This document shows positions 1 to 9,514 of a stretch of 64,000 nucleotides of DNA, one piece after another. A program made the translations under genes and the position numbers. Source of the stretch: Chitinophaga dinghuensis (GTDB taxonomy: Bacteria > Bacteroidota > Bacteroidia > Chitinophagales > Chitinophagaceae); assembly GCF_003259435.1 (NCBI RefSeq), contig NZ_QLMA01000001.1, positions 1,116,001 through 1,180,000 of the forward strand. The letters are read 5' to 3'. Numbering within the stretch: the stretch's first letter is position 1; every line of letters starts with the position of its first letter. Below the pieces are notes generated by a model. That model was not told the origin of the DNA. It was given only the letters and a program-made list of their open reading frames with translations, and ran no database searches.

Positions 1-2
1 AA

Positions 3-3000
3 GAATATCCCTCCGCCGACAAGAAATATCCTGACAACAAAGAACTGCAGGGTTTCTATTCTGATACGCTGAAGGGATTTGTAAAACAAAGAAGACAAGA
101 GATCGTGGATAGCACCAGCAATAAAGAGATTGCAGGGTTTCCATGGAACGTTACCTACAACAAAGCGAAAGAAAAAGAACTGAACCTCGGTCTGGACCTC
201 GTGGGTGGTATGAACGTAGTACTGGAAGTAAGCGTTGAAGACGTTATCCGCGCTTTATCCGGTCAATCCAAAGACCCAGCTTTCAACAAAGCTCTGGACC
301 TGGCTAAAGAGAAAAGAAAAACCAGCCAAACAGACTTTGTTACTTTGTTCGGGCAAACTTATGCGGAGGTTGCTCCAGAGGGCAAACTGGCGAACATCTT
401 CGCAAACGCATATCAGAAAGATATCAATTTCAACTCTTCCAACCAGCAGGTACTGGACATGATTCGTAAAGAATCACGCGCTGCCATCAAAAATACCTAT
501 ATCGTACTGCAAAAACGTATTGATAAATTCGGTGTGGCACAACCAAATATCAGCCTGGATGAAAATAAAGGTCTCATCTCTGTGGAACTGGCCGGTGTAG
601 ACAACGCAGAACGCGTTCGTAAATACCTGCAGGCTACCGCTAATCTGGAATTCAGAGAAGTTTACAAAAACAGCCCTGAAACTTTCCAGACTATCCTGAC
701 ACCAATGAACGAGGCGGTTAAAAACGCGCTGGGCAATGCTCCTGAAAAAGTAGACACTGCTAAAGCTGCTGTTGCCGCTGCCAATACTGCCGCTAATCCT
801 GCCGATACTTCCAAAGACGGTAGCCTGAGCGATTACCTGGCTAAAAAAGATACCGGTAAAGGTGCTAAAGCTGATACTGGCCTCGCTTCCAACGAAGCAA
901 AACTGAAAGCTGCACAAAAAGAAAATCCGCTGTTCACCATCCTGTTCCCTCGCCTGGATCAGAACAATAACATTGTTCCTTCTCCTAGCGTTGGTTACAT
1001 GCTGCCAAAAGATACAGCTACTTTCCGTCGCTACCTGCAAATGCCTGCAGTACAAGCGGCTCTCCCTAAAGATGCCGTTTTCGCTTTCGGTCCTGAAAAC
1101 AAAACTGATAAACACGGCCCACTGGAAGTTTACATCCTTAGAGTAAACCCAGCAAACCCTGCTCCACGCGTTGGTGGCGAAAGAGTAATCGAAGCTCACC
1201 AGGACGTTGACCAGAACAACCAGCCTGAAATCAGCATGACCATGGACGGTCAAGGCGCGCATGAGTGGAGAAAACTCACCGCTGAACTGGCTCCGGCTGA
1301 TCGTAACAATCCTGCTACCTTCAACTACGTTGCGGTAGTACTCGATAACATCGTTTATTCTGCTCCTTCTATCCAGAATGAAATCGCTGGCGGTCGTTCT
1401 TCGATCTCCGGTAGCTTCACTCCAGAAGAAGCTGGTGACCTGGCGAATATCCTGAAATCAGGTAAAATGCCAGCTCCTGCTAAAATCGTTCAGGAACAAA
1501 TCGTAGGACCTACCCTGGGTGCTGAATCCATCGCGGCTGGTGCTAAATCATTCCTGATCTCCTTTGTAATCATCTTCGTACTGATGCTGGTTTACTATAA
1601 CAGCGCTGGTTGGGTAGCGAACATCGCACTGATCCTGAACCTCCTGTTTACCTTCGGTATCCTCTCCTCGCTGGGCGCTACGCTCACCATGGCAGGTATC
1701 GCCGGTCTGGTACTCACCATCGGTATGGCTGTGGATACGAACGTAATCATCTTCGAAAGAATCAAGGACGAACTCACACACGGTGAATCTTATCAGTCCG
1801 CTATCGAAAAAGGTTACAAAAGATCACTGGCGCCTGTACTGGATGGTCACGTGACTTCCTTACTGACTGCATTCATCTTGTTCTACTTCGGTCTCGGTCC
1901 TGTACTGGGCTTCGCTACCACTCAGATCATCGGTCTCTTACTGTCCCTGTTCTGCGGTATCCTGGTTTCCCGTATGGTTACTGACTGGTGGACTAACAAG
2001 AAAAGACACTTCGAATACTTCACTCCAATTTCCCGTAAAGTATTCAAACACGCTGCTTTCGATTTCGTTGGTAAACGTAAAATTGCTTACGTGATCTCCG
2101 CTATCGTAATGGTTGCTGGTATCTCTTCCTTCTTCCATGGTTTCGATCACGGTATCGATTTCTCTGGTGGTCGTAGCTTCACCGTTCGCTTCGAACACCC
2201 AATGAACTCTGACCATGTTAGAGAAGCGCTGAAACAAGAATTCGGTTCCGAGCCTTATGTGAAAACAATTGGTAACACCAACCAGCTGAACATCACTACT
2301 GCTTACAAAATCGAAGAACAAAGCCTGGAAGTAGATAAAGAAGTAACTGATAAACTGTACCATGGCCTGAAACAATACTACAACGCCAGCGTAACACCAG
2401 AAGTATTCGCTTCCCGTTACATCGTTGGTTCTCAGACCGTGTCTCCAACTATCTCCGATGACCTGCGCGCAGGTGCGGTGAAAGCGACAGTACTGTCTAT
2501 CGTAGTAATCTTCCTGTACATCCTGCTGCGTTTCAGCAAATGGCAATATTCTATCGGTACCATCTTCTCCCTGCTGCACGACGTACTCGTTACCCTGGCA
2601 GTATTCTCCTGGTGCAGAAGCTTCGTTCCGTTCACACTGGAAATTGACCAGCACTTCATCGCGGCGATCCTGACCGTTATCGGTTTCTCCATGAACGATA
2701 CCGTTATCGTGTTCGACCGTATCCGTGAATACTTCCGTACCGGCGTACACGGCAGAGACCGCGACACCGTTATCAATAAAGCGATCAACGATACCCTCAG
2801 CCGTACAGTGATGACATCTCTGACTGTATTCCTGACCATCCTGATCCTGTTCATCTTCGGTGGCGAAGTAACTCGCGGTTTTGCATTCGCAATGCTGATC
2901 GGTGTTGTTACCGGTACTTACTCCTCTATCTTCGTAGCGGCTCCAGTACTGGTAGACTTCGATAAAAAGAACGAACTGGCTAACGAAAGCGAAGTACTGT

Positions 3001-3032
3001 CTGCCAAGAAAGATCTGGCTAGCACCAAATAA
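3..3032 (+). CDS. secDF: SecD-SecF fusion protein translocase subunit (5' end outside window)
   Basis: This membrane subunit of the Sec translocon uses the proton gradient to pull exported proteins across the inner membrane. The reading frame is open from base 3, so the true start lies upstream; the GTG at 105 is internal. About 1009 residues are visible. The SecD part has LGLDLVGG and the later membrane motif GMAVDTNVIIFERIKDE. It is followed without a stop by the SecF part with GIDFSGGRSF and IGFSMNDTVIVFDRIREY. Fused SecDF of this size is usual in Bacteroidetes. An Ala/Lys/Asp/Thr-rich low-complexity linker (about bases 740-890) sits in the periplasmic part of SecD. A strong terminator follows the stop. 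The call is certain; only the N-terminus is missing. Confidence 0.97.
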   Translation, partial: EYPSADKKYPDNKELQGFYSDTLKGFVKQRRQEIVDSTSNKEIAGFPWNVTYNKAKEKELNLGLDLVGGMNVVLEVSVEDVIRALSGQSKDPAFNKALDLAKEKRKTSQTDFVTLFGQTYAEVAPEGKLANIFANAYQKDINFNSSNQQVLDMIRKESRAAIKNTYIVLQKRIDKFGVAQPNISLDENKGLISVELAGVDNAERVRKYLQATANLEFREVYKNSPETFQTILTPMNEAVKNALGNAPEKVDTAKAAVAAANTAANPADTSKDGSLSDYLAKKDTGKGAKADTGLASNEAKLKAAQKENPLFTILFPRLDQNNNIVPSPSVGYMLPKDTATFRRYLQMPAVQAALPKDAVFAFGPENKTDKHGPLEVYILRVNPANPAPRVGGERVIEAHQDVDQNNQPEISMTMDGQGAHEWRKLTAELAPADRNNPATFNYVAVVLDNIVYSAPSIQNEIAGGRSSISGSFTPEEAGDLANILKSGKMPAPAKIVQEQIVGPTLGAESIAAGAKSFLISFVIIFVLMLVYYNSAGWVANIALILNLLFTFGILSSLGATLTMAGIAGLVLTIGMAVDTNVIIFERIKDELTHGESYQSAIEKGYKRSLAPVLDGHVTSLLTAFILFYFGLGPVLGFATTQIIGLLLSLFCGILVSRMVTDWWTNKKRHFEYFTPISRKVFKHAAFDFVGKRKIAYVISAIVMVAGISSFFHGFDHGIDFSGGRSFTVRFEHPMNSDHVREALKQEFGSEPYVKTIGNTNQLNITTAYKIEEQSLEVDKEVTDKLYHGLKQYYNASVTPEVFASRYIVGSQTVSPTISDDLRAGAVKATVLSIVVIFLYILLRFSKWQYSIGTIFSLLHDVLVTLAVFSWCRSFVPFTLEIDQHFIAAILTVIGFSMNDTVIVFDRIREYFRTGVHGRDRDTVINKAINDTLSRTVMTSLTVFLTILILFIFGGEVTRGFAFAMLIGVVTGTYSSIFVAAPVLVDFDKKNELANESEVLSAKKDLASTK

Positions 3033-3068
3033 TAAGCTTTCTGTAAGAAAAAATGTTTGATAAATATA

Positions 3069-3102
3069 AGGCTGTCTCTACTCGGTAGAGACAGCCTTTT
3101 TG
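3069..3102 (+). terminator. Terminator after secDF
   Basis: A perfect 13-bp stem (3069-3081 with 3085-3097) and a 3-nt loop are followed by a run of T. It lies 37 bp after the secDF stop codon. Confidence 0.85.
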
Positions 3103-3143
3103 TTTGGAGGAGTTTTCATTTTATTCCATTGCCTGCAGGGCAT

Positions 3144-3172
3144 AAAAAAATCGACATCATAGATGCCGATTT
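3144..3172 (-). terminator. Terminator after the A-type Fe-S carrier gene
   Basis: An 11-bp stem (3162-3172 with 3148-3158, one G-U pair on the minus strand) has a short loop and ends in seven T on the minus strand. It lies 29 bp after the stop of the leftward gene. Confidence 0.7.
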
Positions 3173-3200
3173 AAATCATATCTGATAACTGCGATAGTGC

Positions 3201-3500
3201 TTATTGTGGCGTAATAAATACAAAACCGCTTCCCTGTTCATTTTGCTGGTAATCTACCTGCATACCTGCCAGGTACATACTATGCGCTTTCTTAATAATA
3301 ACCGGAATCCCATCTACATCCAGTAACTGGTCATCTTCCGCTTTTTCATCAAATCCAATCATATAGCCCATGCCAGAACATCCGCCACCTTTTACGCCTA
3401 TACGCAGATAGGGAAAAGATGCGGTTGTAGCCAACAGCTGCTTCACCACAGATTGTGCGGCGGGAGTCAGCGTAATGAGCGCCGTCATTCCTGCTTCCAT
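3201..3500 (-). CDS. HesB/IscA-type Fe-S cluster carrier lacking the C-terminal CGC
   Basis: This small protein (99 residues) belongs to the A-type carriers that hold and pass on Fe-S clusters. The core motif GVKGGGCSGMGY (about residues 35-46) carries the first conserved cysteine, followed by the usual DG..V.I and GSGFVF strands. The family normally ends with a Cys-Gly-Cys tail after the FVF.NP strand. Here the frame stops at FVFITPQ, and no CGC-coding sequence follows in that frame. The protein therefore has one of the three cluster-binding cysteines. It may be a structural or altered homologue rather than a working carrier. The start at 3500 follows a TAnnTTTG box; ATG at 3488 is the alternative. 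Confidence 0.85.
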   Translation of the reverse strand: MEAGMTALITLTPAAQSVVKQLLATTASFPYLRIGVKGGGCSGMGYMIGFDEKAEDDQLLDVDGIPVIIKKAHSMYLAGMQVDYQQNEQGSGFVFITPQ

Positions 3501-3518
3501 TTTTCAAAGTTTAGAAGT

Positions 3519-3526
3519 CAAAGGTA
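3519..3526 (-). promoter_or_regulatory. Promoter -7 box for the A-type carrier gene
   Basis: The minus strand reads TACCTTTG, a match to the Bacteroidetes box TAnnTTTG, 19 bp before the start codon. A T-rich stretch, not a clear TTG, lies at the -33 position. The box falls between this gene and the end of coaE. Confidence 0.55.
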
Positions 3527-3549
3527 GGAAATGGTGCGCTGAAAAAAGG

Positions 3550-4149
3550 TTATTGCTTTTCCTTTGCGAGTGCCAGTAGCTGTTCGTGAAGAGCGAGTAC
3601 CTGCGGAATGACCATATGTTGTTCATCATTATAAACCACATAATCGCACAACCGCATTTTAATGACTTCGTCTATCTGTTTATAGACGCGTGCCAGGACA
3701 TCATTACGGGAGACATTATCCCGCTTCATCACCCGGTGTACCCGAAGAGGGAGAGGGGCGCTGACGCCAATGATTTTATCCAGGTAGTGGAAAGATTCAG
3801 ATTCAAATAAAAGGGCGGCCTCCTTTAATACATAGGGAGTATTTTGTTCGGATGCCCATTTGTCGGAATCACGGATAGTGGCAGGGTGCACAAGTGAATT
3901 CAACAAGTCCAGCTGCTTTTTATCGTTGAAAACGATATTAGCGAGGTATTTCCGGTTCAGAGAGCCATCTTCGCCATATACGTCAGCTCCGAAATGCTGA
4001 ATAACCTGGTTTGCCAGGTCTTTATCCCTGATAAGAATATCTTTAGCCCTTTCATCGGCATAGTATACTGGTACGCCCAGTAATTCAAAAATTTTGCTGA
4101 CGGTGCTTTTGCCCGAGCCGATGCCTCCTGTAATTCCAACCTTTAACAT
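3550..4149 (-). CDS. coaE: Dephospho-CoA kinase
   Basis: This enzyme phosphorylates the ribose 3'-hydroxyl of dephospho-CoA, the last step of coenzyme A synthesis, in the cytoplasm. At 199 residues it has the family's usual length. The P-loop GGIGSGKST sits at residues 8-16, followed by YYADERAKDI with the substrate-side Asp. HPATIRD and the LFES segment are also present. It is the last gene of a leftward cluster with nusB, DUF1573 and yajC. A hairpin with a T-rich tail separates it from yajC, so it may be only partly read through from upstream. Its partner in the pathway, coaD, lies at 27.6 kb. Confidence 0.96.
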   Translation of the reverse strand: MLKVGITGGIGSGKSTVSKIFELLGVPVYYADERAKDILIRDKDLANQVIQHFGADVYGEDGSLNRKYLANIVFNDKKQLDLLNSLVHPATIRDSDKWASEQNTPYVLKEAALLFESESFHYLDKIIGVSAPLPLRVHRVMKRDNVSRNDVLARVYKQIDEVIKMRLCDYVVYNDEQHMVIPQVLALHEQLLALAKEKQ

Positions 4150-4177
4150 AGCATGTCCAATTTAATGAAAAATGCCT

Positions 4178-4219
4178 AAAAACAAAGCCGGTGCAGGGAA
4201 TAAATTCGCTGCACCGGCT
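4178..4219 (-). terminator. Terminator between yajC and coaE
   Basis: An 11-bp perfect stem (4209-4219 with 4186-4196) and a 12-nt loop are followed on the minus strand by TTTGTTTTTA. It lies directly after yajC and would reduce read-through into coaE. Confidence 0.7.
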
Positions 4220-4240
4220 GAAATATGTAAGCGTGGCTAA

Positions 4241-4585
4241 TTAAGCCTTAACGCCTGAAGTTCTTTGTTGTAACTGTGTGGTATACTCCATGCTGATGGT
4301 AGAACGTTCAATAGTCAGGTAAGTACCTGCAGCTACTTCCAGTACCATAGTACCATCGTCATTGAATTTTTTCACTTTACCGTGAATACCGGCAATGGTA
4401 ACAATTTTATCACCCTCTTTCAGGTTTTCGATAAACAGTTTCTGCTGTTTAGCTTTTTTGGTCTGAGGACGGATCATGAAAAAGTACATTACTACGAACA
4501 TACCACCAAAGATCAGGAGGGATGGTAAAGAGCTACCACCGCCGCCTTGTGCAGGAGCTGCTAATAAAACATTCAGCATATTCAT
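4241..4585 (-). CDS. yajC: Preprotein translocase subunit YajC
   Basis: YajC is a small inner-membrane partner of SecDF in the holotranslocon. The 114-residue protein has a short Gly-rich N-terminus, one membrane segment (about residues 22-40) ending in FMIRPQ, a basic KKAKQQK stretch, and the soluble motif LKEGDKIVTIAGIHGKV. All are typical of the family. It lies 27 bp after the DUF1573 lipoprotein gene and is probably co-transcribed with it and nusB. Confidence 0.95.
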   Translation of the reverse strand: MNMLNVLLAAPAQGGGGSSLPSLLIFGGMFVVMYFFMIRPQTKKAKQQKLFIENLKEGDKIVTIAGIHGKVKKFNDDGTMVLEVAAGTYLTIERSTISMEYTTQLQQRTSGVKA

Positions 4586-4612
4586 CTATAATTGATTTTA
4601 ATAGTTCAATAA

Positions 4613-5050
4613 TTATTTACGGATAATATTACAGCGAATAACAGGTCCTACCTGAAAGCCTCTGCCATCGTTCAGGCGCAGAGATACTTCCTTCTGCGTA
4701 TATCCTTCTTTACCAGCGCTGTCAAAAATTACTTTGATGTAACCGGATTGTCCTGGTTTCAGTGGATCTTTAGGCCATTCTGGTACAGTACAACCACAGC
4801 TGGAGATGGCATCTTCAATGATTACATCCGCTTTACCTGTATTGGTATACTTAAAGGAGTATTCCACTTTCTCACCTTGGGTAATTTCACCAAAATCATG
4901 GGTGGGCTCTTCAAATGTGATCGCTACGTCCTTCCCGTTAACAGTTTTTGCCTTAATGGTATCTATTGCAGCTGCATTATGACCCACATTGCCATTACAG
5001 GCAGCCAGGATGAAACAACCACAGGTAAGGAGATAGAACAGTGTTTTCAT
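4613..5050 (-). CDS. DUF1573 lipoprotein
   Basis: This 145-residue exported protein starts with a signal peptide and a lipobox FILAAC (Cys about residue 18), so it is likely a lipoprotein facing the periplasm. The rest is a single Ig-like DUF1573 domain: HDFGEITQGEKVEYSFKYTN, then SSCGCTVPEWP, then PGQSGYIKVIFDS. The paired cysteines in SSCGC are typical of the family. Its function is unknown. In Bacteroidetes it is often found beside nusB and yajC, as it is here. Confidence 0.9.
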   Translation of the reverse strand: MKTLFYLLTCGCFILAACNGNVGHNAAAIDTIKAKTVNGKDVAITFEEPTHDFGEITQGEKVEYSFKYTNTGKADVIIEDAISSCGCTVPEWPKDPLKPGQSGYIKVIFDSAGKEGYTQKEVSLRLNDGRGFQVGPVIRCNIIRK

Positions 5051-5085
5051 TGTTGATGCTATTTAAGTAAAAATAGTTTCTACGC

Positions 5086-6015
5086 TTATTTTTTAGGACG
5101 ATCCTGCTTTTTTACCAGCTGTTCTTTTTCAAGATCTTTCAGGATATTATCCAGGATACCATTGATAAACTGACCACTCTGCGGTGTGCTGTAAGCCTTT
5201 GCCAGGTCAATGTATTCATTAATGGTTACTTTAGTTGGAATAGTAGGGAAGTAAAGGAATTCGCATACGCCCATTTCCATCAGTAACATATCCACGGCAG
5301 CAATACGTTCCGGGTCCCAGTTCTGCAGCTTAGGTTTGATGAGCTCCAGGCAGTATTCTTTTTTGTCGATTACTGTCAGCAGCAGTTCCTTGGCATAATC
5401 CAGCTTTTCTTTGCTGATCAGCTGCATGAAATTGAACAGATGCGGTTTGTTGAAATAATTACTGAGCAGGATACTCATCATTTCTTCATCATCGCCCCAG
5501 TGGAGGAAACAATCTTCCATGTGCTGGATGAAGAGCTCGTTTTTAGCCAGTACCTCTTTATAGATGAACTCCAGTATCTCTTTTTCTCCACCTTTTGTAC
5601 GCTGGTCGTCCGCAATATATGCTTTATAGGCATCAGTGGCAGTGAGCAGGTTGTACATTTTGCGAATTAACTCCTCATCCACCAGGCGTTTCATTTTCCA
5701 TTGTTCCAGATTCACCTGGAAACCACGGTCATTGATAATCTGGTAAATGAATTCATTGCCTGCAATTTTAGTGTTTACCTGCAGGTCCTCAGCGGAGGGT
5801 AAATGTTTGGAAGCACGGGCTTGCGCATCTGTCTCTGCATATTGCGCCACCTGCACTACGGAATAAAGTAAATAAGTAAAGATCTGGCAGGTCTGATCCA
5901 GCTTTTCATTCAAAAGTCTGGTAGCCGTACCCGGCTTAATACTGCTTTGCTCCATCGTTTCCAGGGCGTAAAGTGTTTGCATTACTTTTACCCGGATATT
6001 TCTTCTACTGATCAT
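5086..6015 (-). CDS. nusB: Transcription antitermination factor NusB
   Basis: NusB binds boxA RNA together with ribosomal protein S10 and supports antitermination on rRNA operons. The protein has 309 residues, about twice the length of the proteobacterial form. The recognisable NusB core is C-terminal: WDPERIAAVDMLLMEMGV, then VTINEYIDLAKAYSTPQSG and FINGILD. The first 150 or so residues are an extra helical region that is normal in Bacteroidetes NusB. It is the first gene of the leftward cluster, with a TAnnTTTG box 31 bp before the start. Confidence 0.93.
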   Translation of the reverse strand: MISRRNIRVKVMQTLYALETMEQSSIKPGTATRLLNEKLDQTCQIFTYLLYSVVQVAQYAETDAQARASKHLPSAEDLQVNTKIAGNEFIYQIINDRGFQVNLEQWKMKRLVDEELIRKMYNLLTATDAYKAYIADDQRTKGGEKEILEFIYKEVLAKNELFIQHMEDCFLHWGDDEEMMSILLSNYFNKPHLFNFMQLISKEKLDYAKELLLTVIDKKEYCLELIKPKLQNWDPERIAAVDMLLMEMGVCEFLYFPTIPTKVTINEYIDLAKAYSTPQSGQFINGILDNILKDLEKEQLVKKQDRPKK

Positions 6016-6045
6016 CGTATAAAAAAGAACTGGTATAAGGGCGCA

Positions 6046-6053
6046 AAACTAGA
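6046..6053 (-). promoter_or_regulatory. Promoter -7 box for the nusB cluster
   Basis: The minus strand reads TAGTTTTG, matching TAnnTTTG, 31 bp before the nusB start. No clear TTG was found at -33. Confidence 0.5.
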
Positions 6054-6194
6054 GAAAAAAATCGATATTTACGGATTCAGGACCATTTCAGATACTTAAA
6101 TTCATGGATTCCACGATGGCCCTGTCATTTTTTCCTGGTCTCAAAGCTGATTTGTCAGTGTGAATGGCATAGTCCGACAGTTCGATCTGAAAAT

Positions 6195-6223
6195 TTGACC
6201 CAAACATGCCCTTGGCATAATTC
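6195..6223 (+). promoter_or_regulatory. Candidate groES promoter of sigma-70-like form
   Basis: TTGACC at 6195-6200 and TAATTC at 6218-6223 are separated by 17 bp, 54 bp before groES. This resembles a classical -35/-10 pair rather than the TAnnTTTG form used elsewhere in the window. No CIRCE inverted repeat was seen. A short motif TGGCATRRT occurs at 6165 and 6213. Confidence 0.4.
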
Positions 6224-6276
6224 TCGCGGGCGATCTGAACATAATTTGAAATACAATTCTTTAAATAAAAACTACT

Positions 6277-6558
6277 ATGGCTAAAAAATTAAGTATTAAA
6301 CCTTTAGCTGACAGGGTAATCGTGAAACCTGCAGCAGCAGAAGAAAAGACCGCTGGTGGTATCATTATCCCGGATACTGCAAAAGAAAAGCCGCAGAAAG
6401 GCACTGTTGTAGCAGCTGGTCCTGGCAAGAAAGATGAGCCTGTAACTGTTAAGGTGGGTGATACTGTACTGTACGGTAAATATTCCGGTACTGAAATCAG
6501 CATCGAAGGTGACGACTACTTAATCATGCGTGAATCTGACATCCTGGCTGTAGTTTAA
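6277..6558 (+). CDS. groES: Co-chaperonin GroES
   Basis: GroES is the 10-kDa cap of the GroEL folding chamber in the cytoplasm. The 93-residue protein begins [11 protein letters not shown] and has the mobile-loop segment [16 protein letters not shown], the roof loop near GPGKKDE, and the closing [14 protein letters not shown]. This is complete for the family. It lies 62 bp upstream of groEL in the usual operon. Confidence 0.98.
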   Translation: MAKKLSIKPLADRVIVKPAAAEEKTAGGIIIPDTAKEKPQKGTVVAAGPGKKDEPVTVKVGDTVLYGKYSGTEISIEGDDYLIMRESDILAVV

Positions 6559-6614
6559 TTACTAACAGGAATATTCCCCGGTTAATTGTTTTAATCTCTA
6601 AATTTTTACTCTAA

Positions 6615-8255
<1,641 letters not shown>

Positions 8256-8271
8256 TCAGTATTCTCCTTAT

Positions 8272-8308
8272 AAAAAAAACTCTTCCAACCCTGGAAGAGT
8301 TTTTTTTA
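8272..8308 (+). terminator. Terminator after groEL
   Basis: A 10-bp perfect stem (8278-8287 with 8292-8301) and a 4-nt loop are flanked by A-tract and T-tract. It lies about 20 bp after groEL and could work in both directions. Confidence 0.85.
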
Positions 8309-8378
8309 TGCGCTAATCTTTATCTTCCTTGTAACTTTCCCTAATTACTTCCCGTTTAAAAGGCAGAAGTGTAAAATT

Positions 8379-8885
8379 ATGACGCGGATGAAACATTTAT
8401 TACTGTTCACTACTTCTCTTATTCTATTCATTTTCAGTAGCTGTACAAAAGGAGAGAACATTACGGTGCGAGATATCATGAATGGCGTTGCCGAAAGCGA
8501 CAGCAATCTGAAAAAACTCATCGATGCCCGGAACGATAACCCCGTGATCCGGGACTCCTCCGGTATGTACTATAAAATCCTGATCCAAGGCGATTCAGTA
8601 AATTATTGTGCGCCTACCTCTATTCCTGTGGTTAGCTACAGCTATCAACTACCTGCCGGACAAATAGTTGTCAGCTCTTTTGCCCCCACCGATTTTAATA
8701 AAACACCACTGAACAAACATATTATTGGCTGGCAAATTGGCCTGCGCAAAATCTCCAAAGGTGGACGAATTCGCATGTATCTCCCTCCGGACCTGGCCTT
8801 CGGTGATGCCGGCATCCCCAACCTGGGCATTCCGCCAAATTCCATCATTATCTGTGAAGTATCCCTCGTTGATATCATCAAATAA
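8379..8885 (+). CDS. FKBP-like peptidyl-prolyl isomerase lipoprotein, copy 1
   Basis: This 168-residue exported protein has a signal peptide with a lipobox-like FIFSSC (Cys about residue 22), so it is probably membrane-anchored. The C-terminal half fits the FKBP fold: GWQIGLRKISKGGRIRMYLP, then the flap LAFGDAGIPNLGIPPNS and the last strand IICEVSLVDI. FKBP proteins speed cis-trans isomerisation of peptide-proline bonds. The N-terminal half is specific to this group. It is followed 55 bp later by a second protein of the same length and layout, a tandem duplication. ATG at 8388 is an alternative start. Confidence 0.85.
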   Translation: MTRMKHLLLFTTSLILFIFSSCTKGENITVRDIMNGVAESDSNLKKLIDARNDNPVIRDSSGMYYKILIQGDSVNYCAPTSIPVVSYSYQLPAGQIVVSSFAPTDFNKTPLNKHIIGWQIGLRKISKGGRIRMYLPPDLAFGDAGIPNLGIPPNSIIICEVSLVDIIK

Positions 8886-8940
8886 CTAACAAATTTTTAT
8901 ACATTCGTCACACAACTAAAAACTTAGCCAATTACTTAAA

Positions 8941-9447
8941 ATGAAGAAATTCTTATTCCTGGGGATTGCTTGTCTCGCCCTGCTAGCCGCTTGTAAAAAA
9001 AATGATACGCCAGCTCCTTACGATCCATACCCACAATTTGTGATCGATTCCACCAAAATTCAGGCATACCTGAAAGCGAACAATATCACCAATGCCAAAA
9101 TGGATGCTTCCGGCGTTTTCTACCAGATCTCCAATCCAGGCACTGGTACAGACTCCCTGAAATGGACCAGCTATCCTACTGTTGGATACGCAGGCTATCT
9201 CATGAACGGTACCACCCTCGGCACTAAGTTCGACAGCAACGACTCTACTAACTTTTCTTTCAAAGCCCAGATGCGCCAACTCATCCCTGGTTGGTACTAC
9301 GGTCTGAAATATCTGCGTAAAGGTGGCCAGGCACGTCTGTATATCCCTTCTGGCTGGGCATACGGACCAGATGGTTGGAACGGTGTTCCTGGTAATGCTG
9401 TACTCATCTTTGATGTAAAACTTTTCGATTTCACCGCAGGCAACTAA
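8941..9447 (+). CDS. FKBP-like peptidyl-prolyl isomerase lipoprotein, copy 2
   Basis: This is also 168 residues with a lipobox ALLAAC (Cys about residue 18) and a C-terminal FKBP domain: GWYYGLKYLRKGGQARLYIP, GWAYGPDGWNGVPGNAVL and IFDVKLFDF. It is clearly a diverged tandem copy of the preceding gene. The loop around the flap is rich in Trp and Gly and differs from copy 1, so substrate preference could differ. It ends at a hairpin shared with the convergent peptidase gene. Confidence 0.85.
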   Translation: MKKFLFLGIACLALLAACKKNDTPAPYDPYPQFVIDSTKIQAYLKANNITNAKMDASGVFYQISNPGTGTDSLKWTSYPTVGYAGYLMNGTTLGTKFDSNDSTNFSFKAQMRQLIPGWYYGLKYLRKGGQARLYIPSGWAYGPDGWNGVPGNAVLIFDVKLFDFTAGN

Positions 9448-9462
9448 TTTCCTGCTTCCTAT

Positions 9463-9503
9463 AAAATAATAAAGGCAGCCACTATGGCTGCCTTTATTAT
9501 TTT
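9463..9503. terminator. Bidirectional terminator between FKBP copy 2 and the S41 peptidase
   Basis: A perfect 19-bp inverted repeat (9463-9481 with 9485-9503) has a 3-nt loop. Its AT-rich outer arms give a T-rich tail on either strand. It sits between two convergent stop codons. Confidence 0.85.
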
Positions 9504-9514
9504 ATGTCATTCAC

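Noticed and set aside
6016..6276. CIRCE element before groES
   Set aside because: The inverted repeat TTAGCACTC-N9-GAGTGCTAA was looked for and not found.
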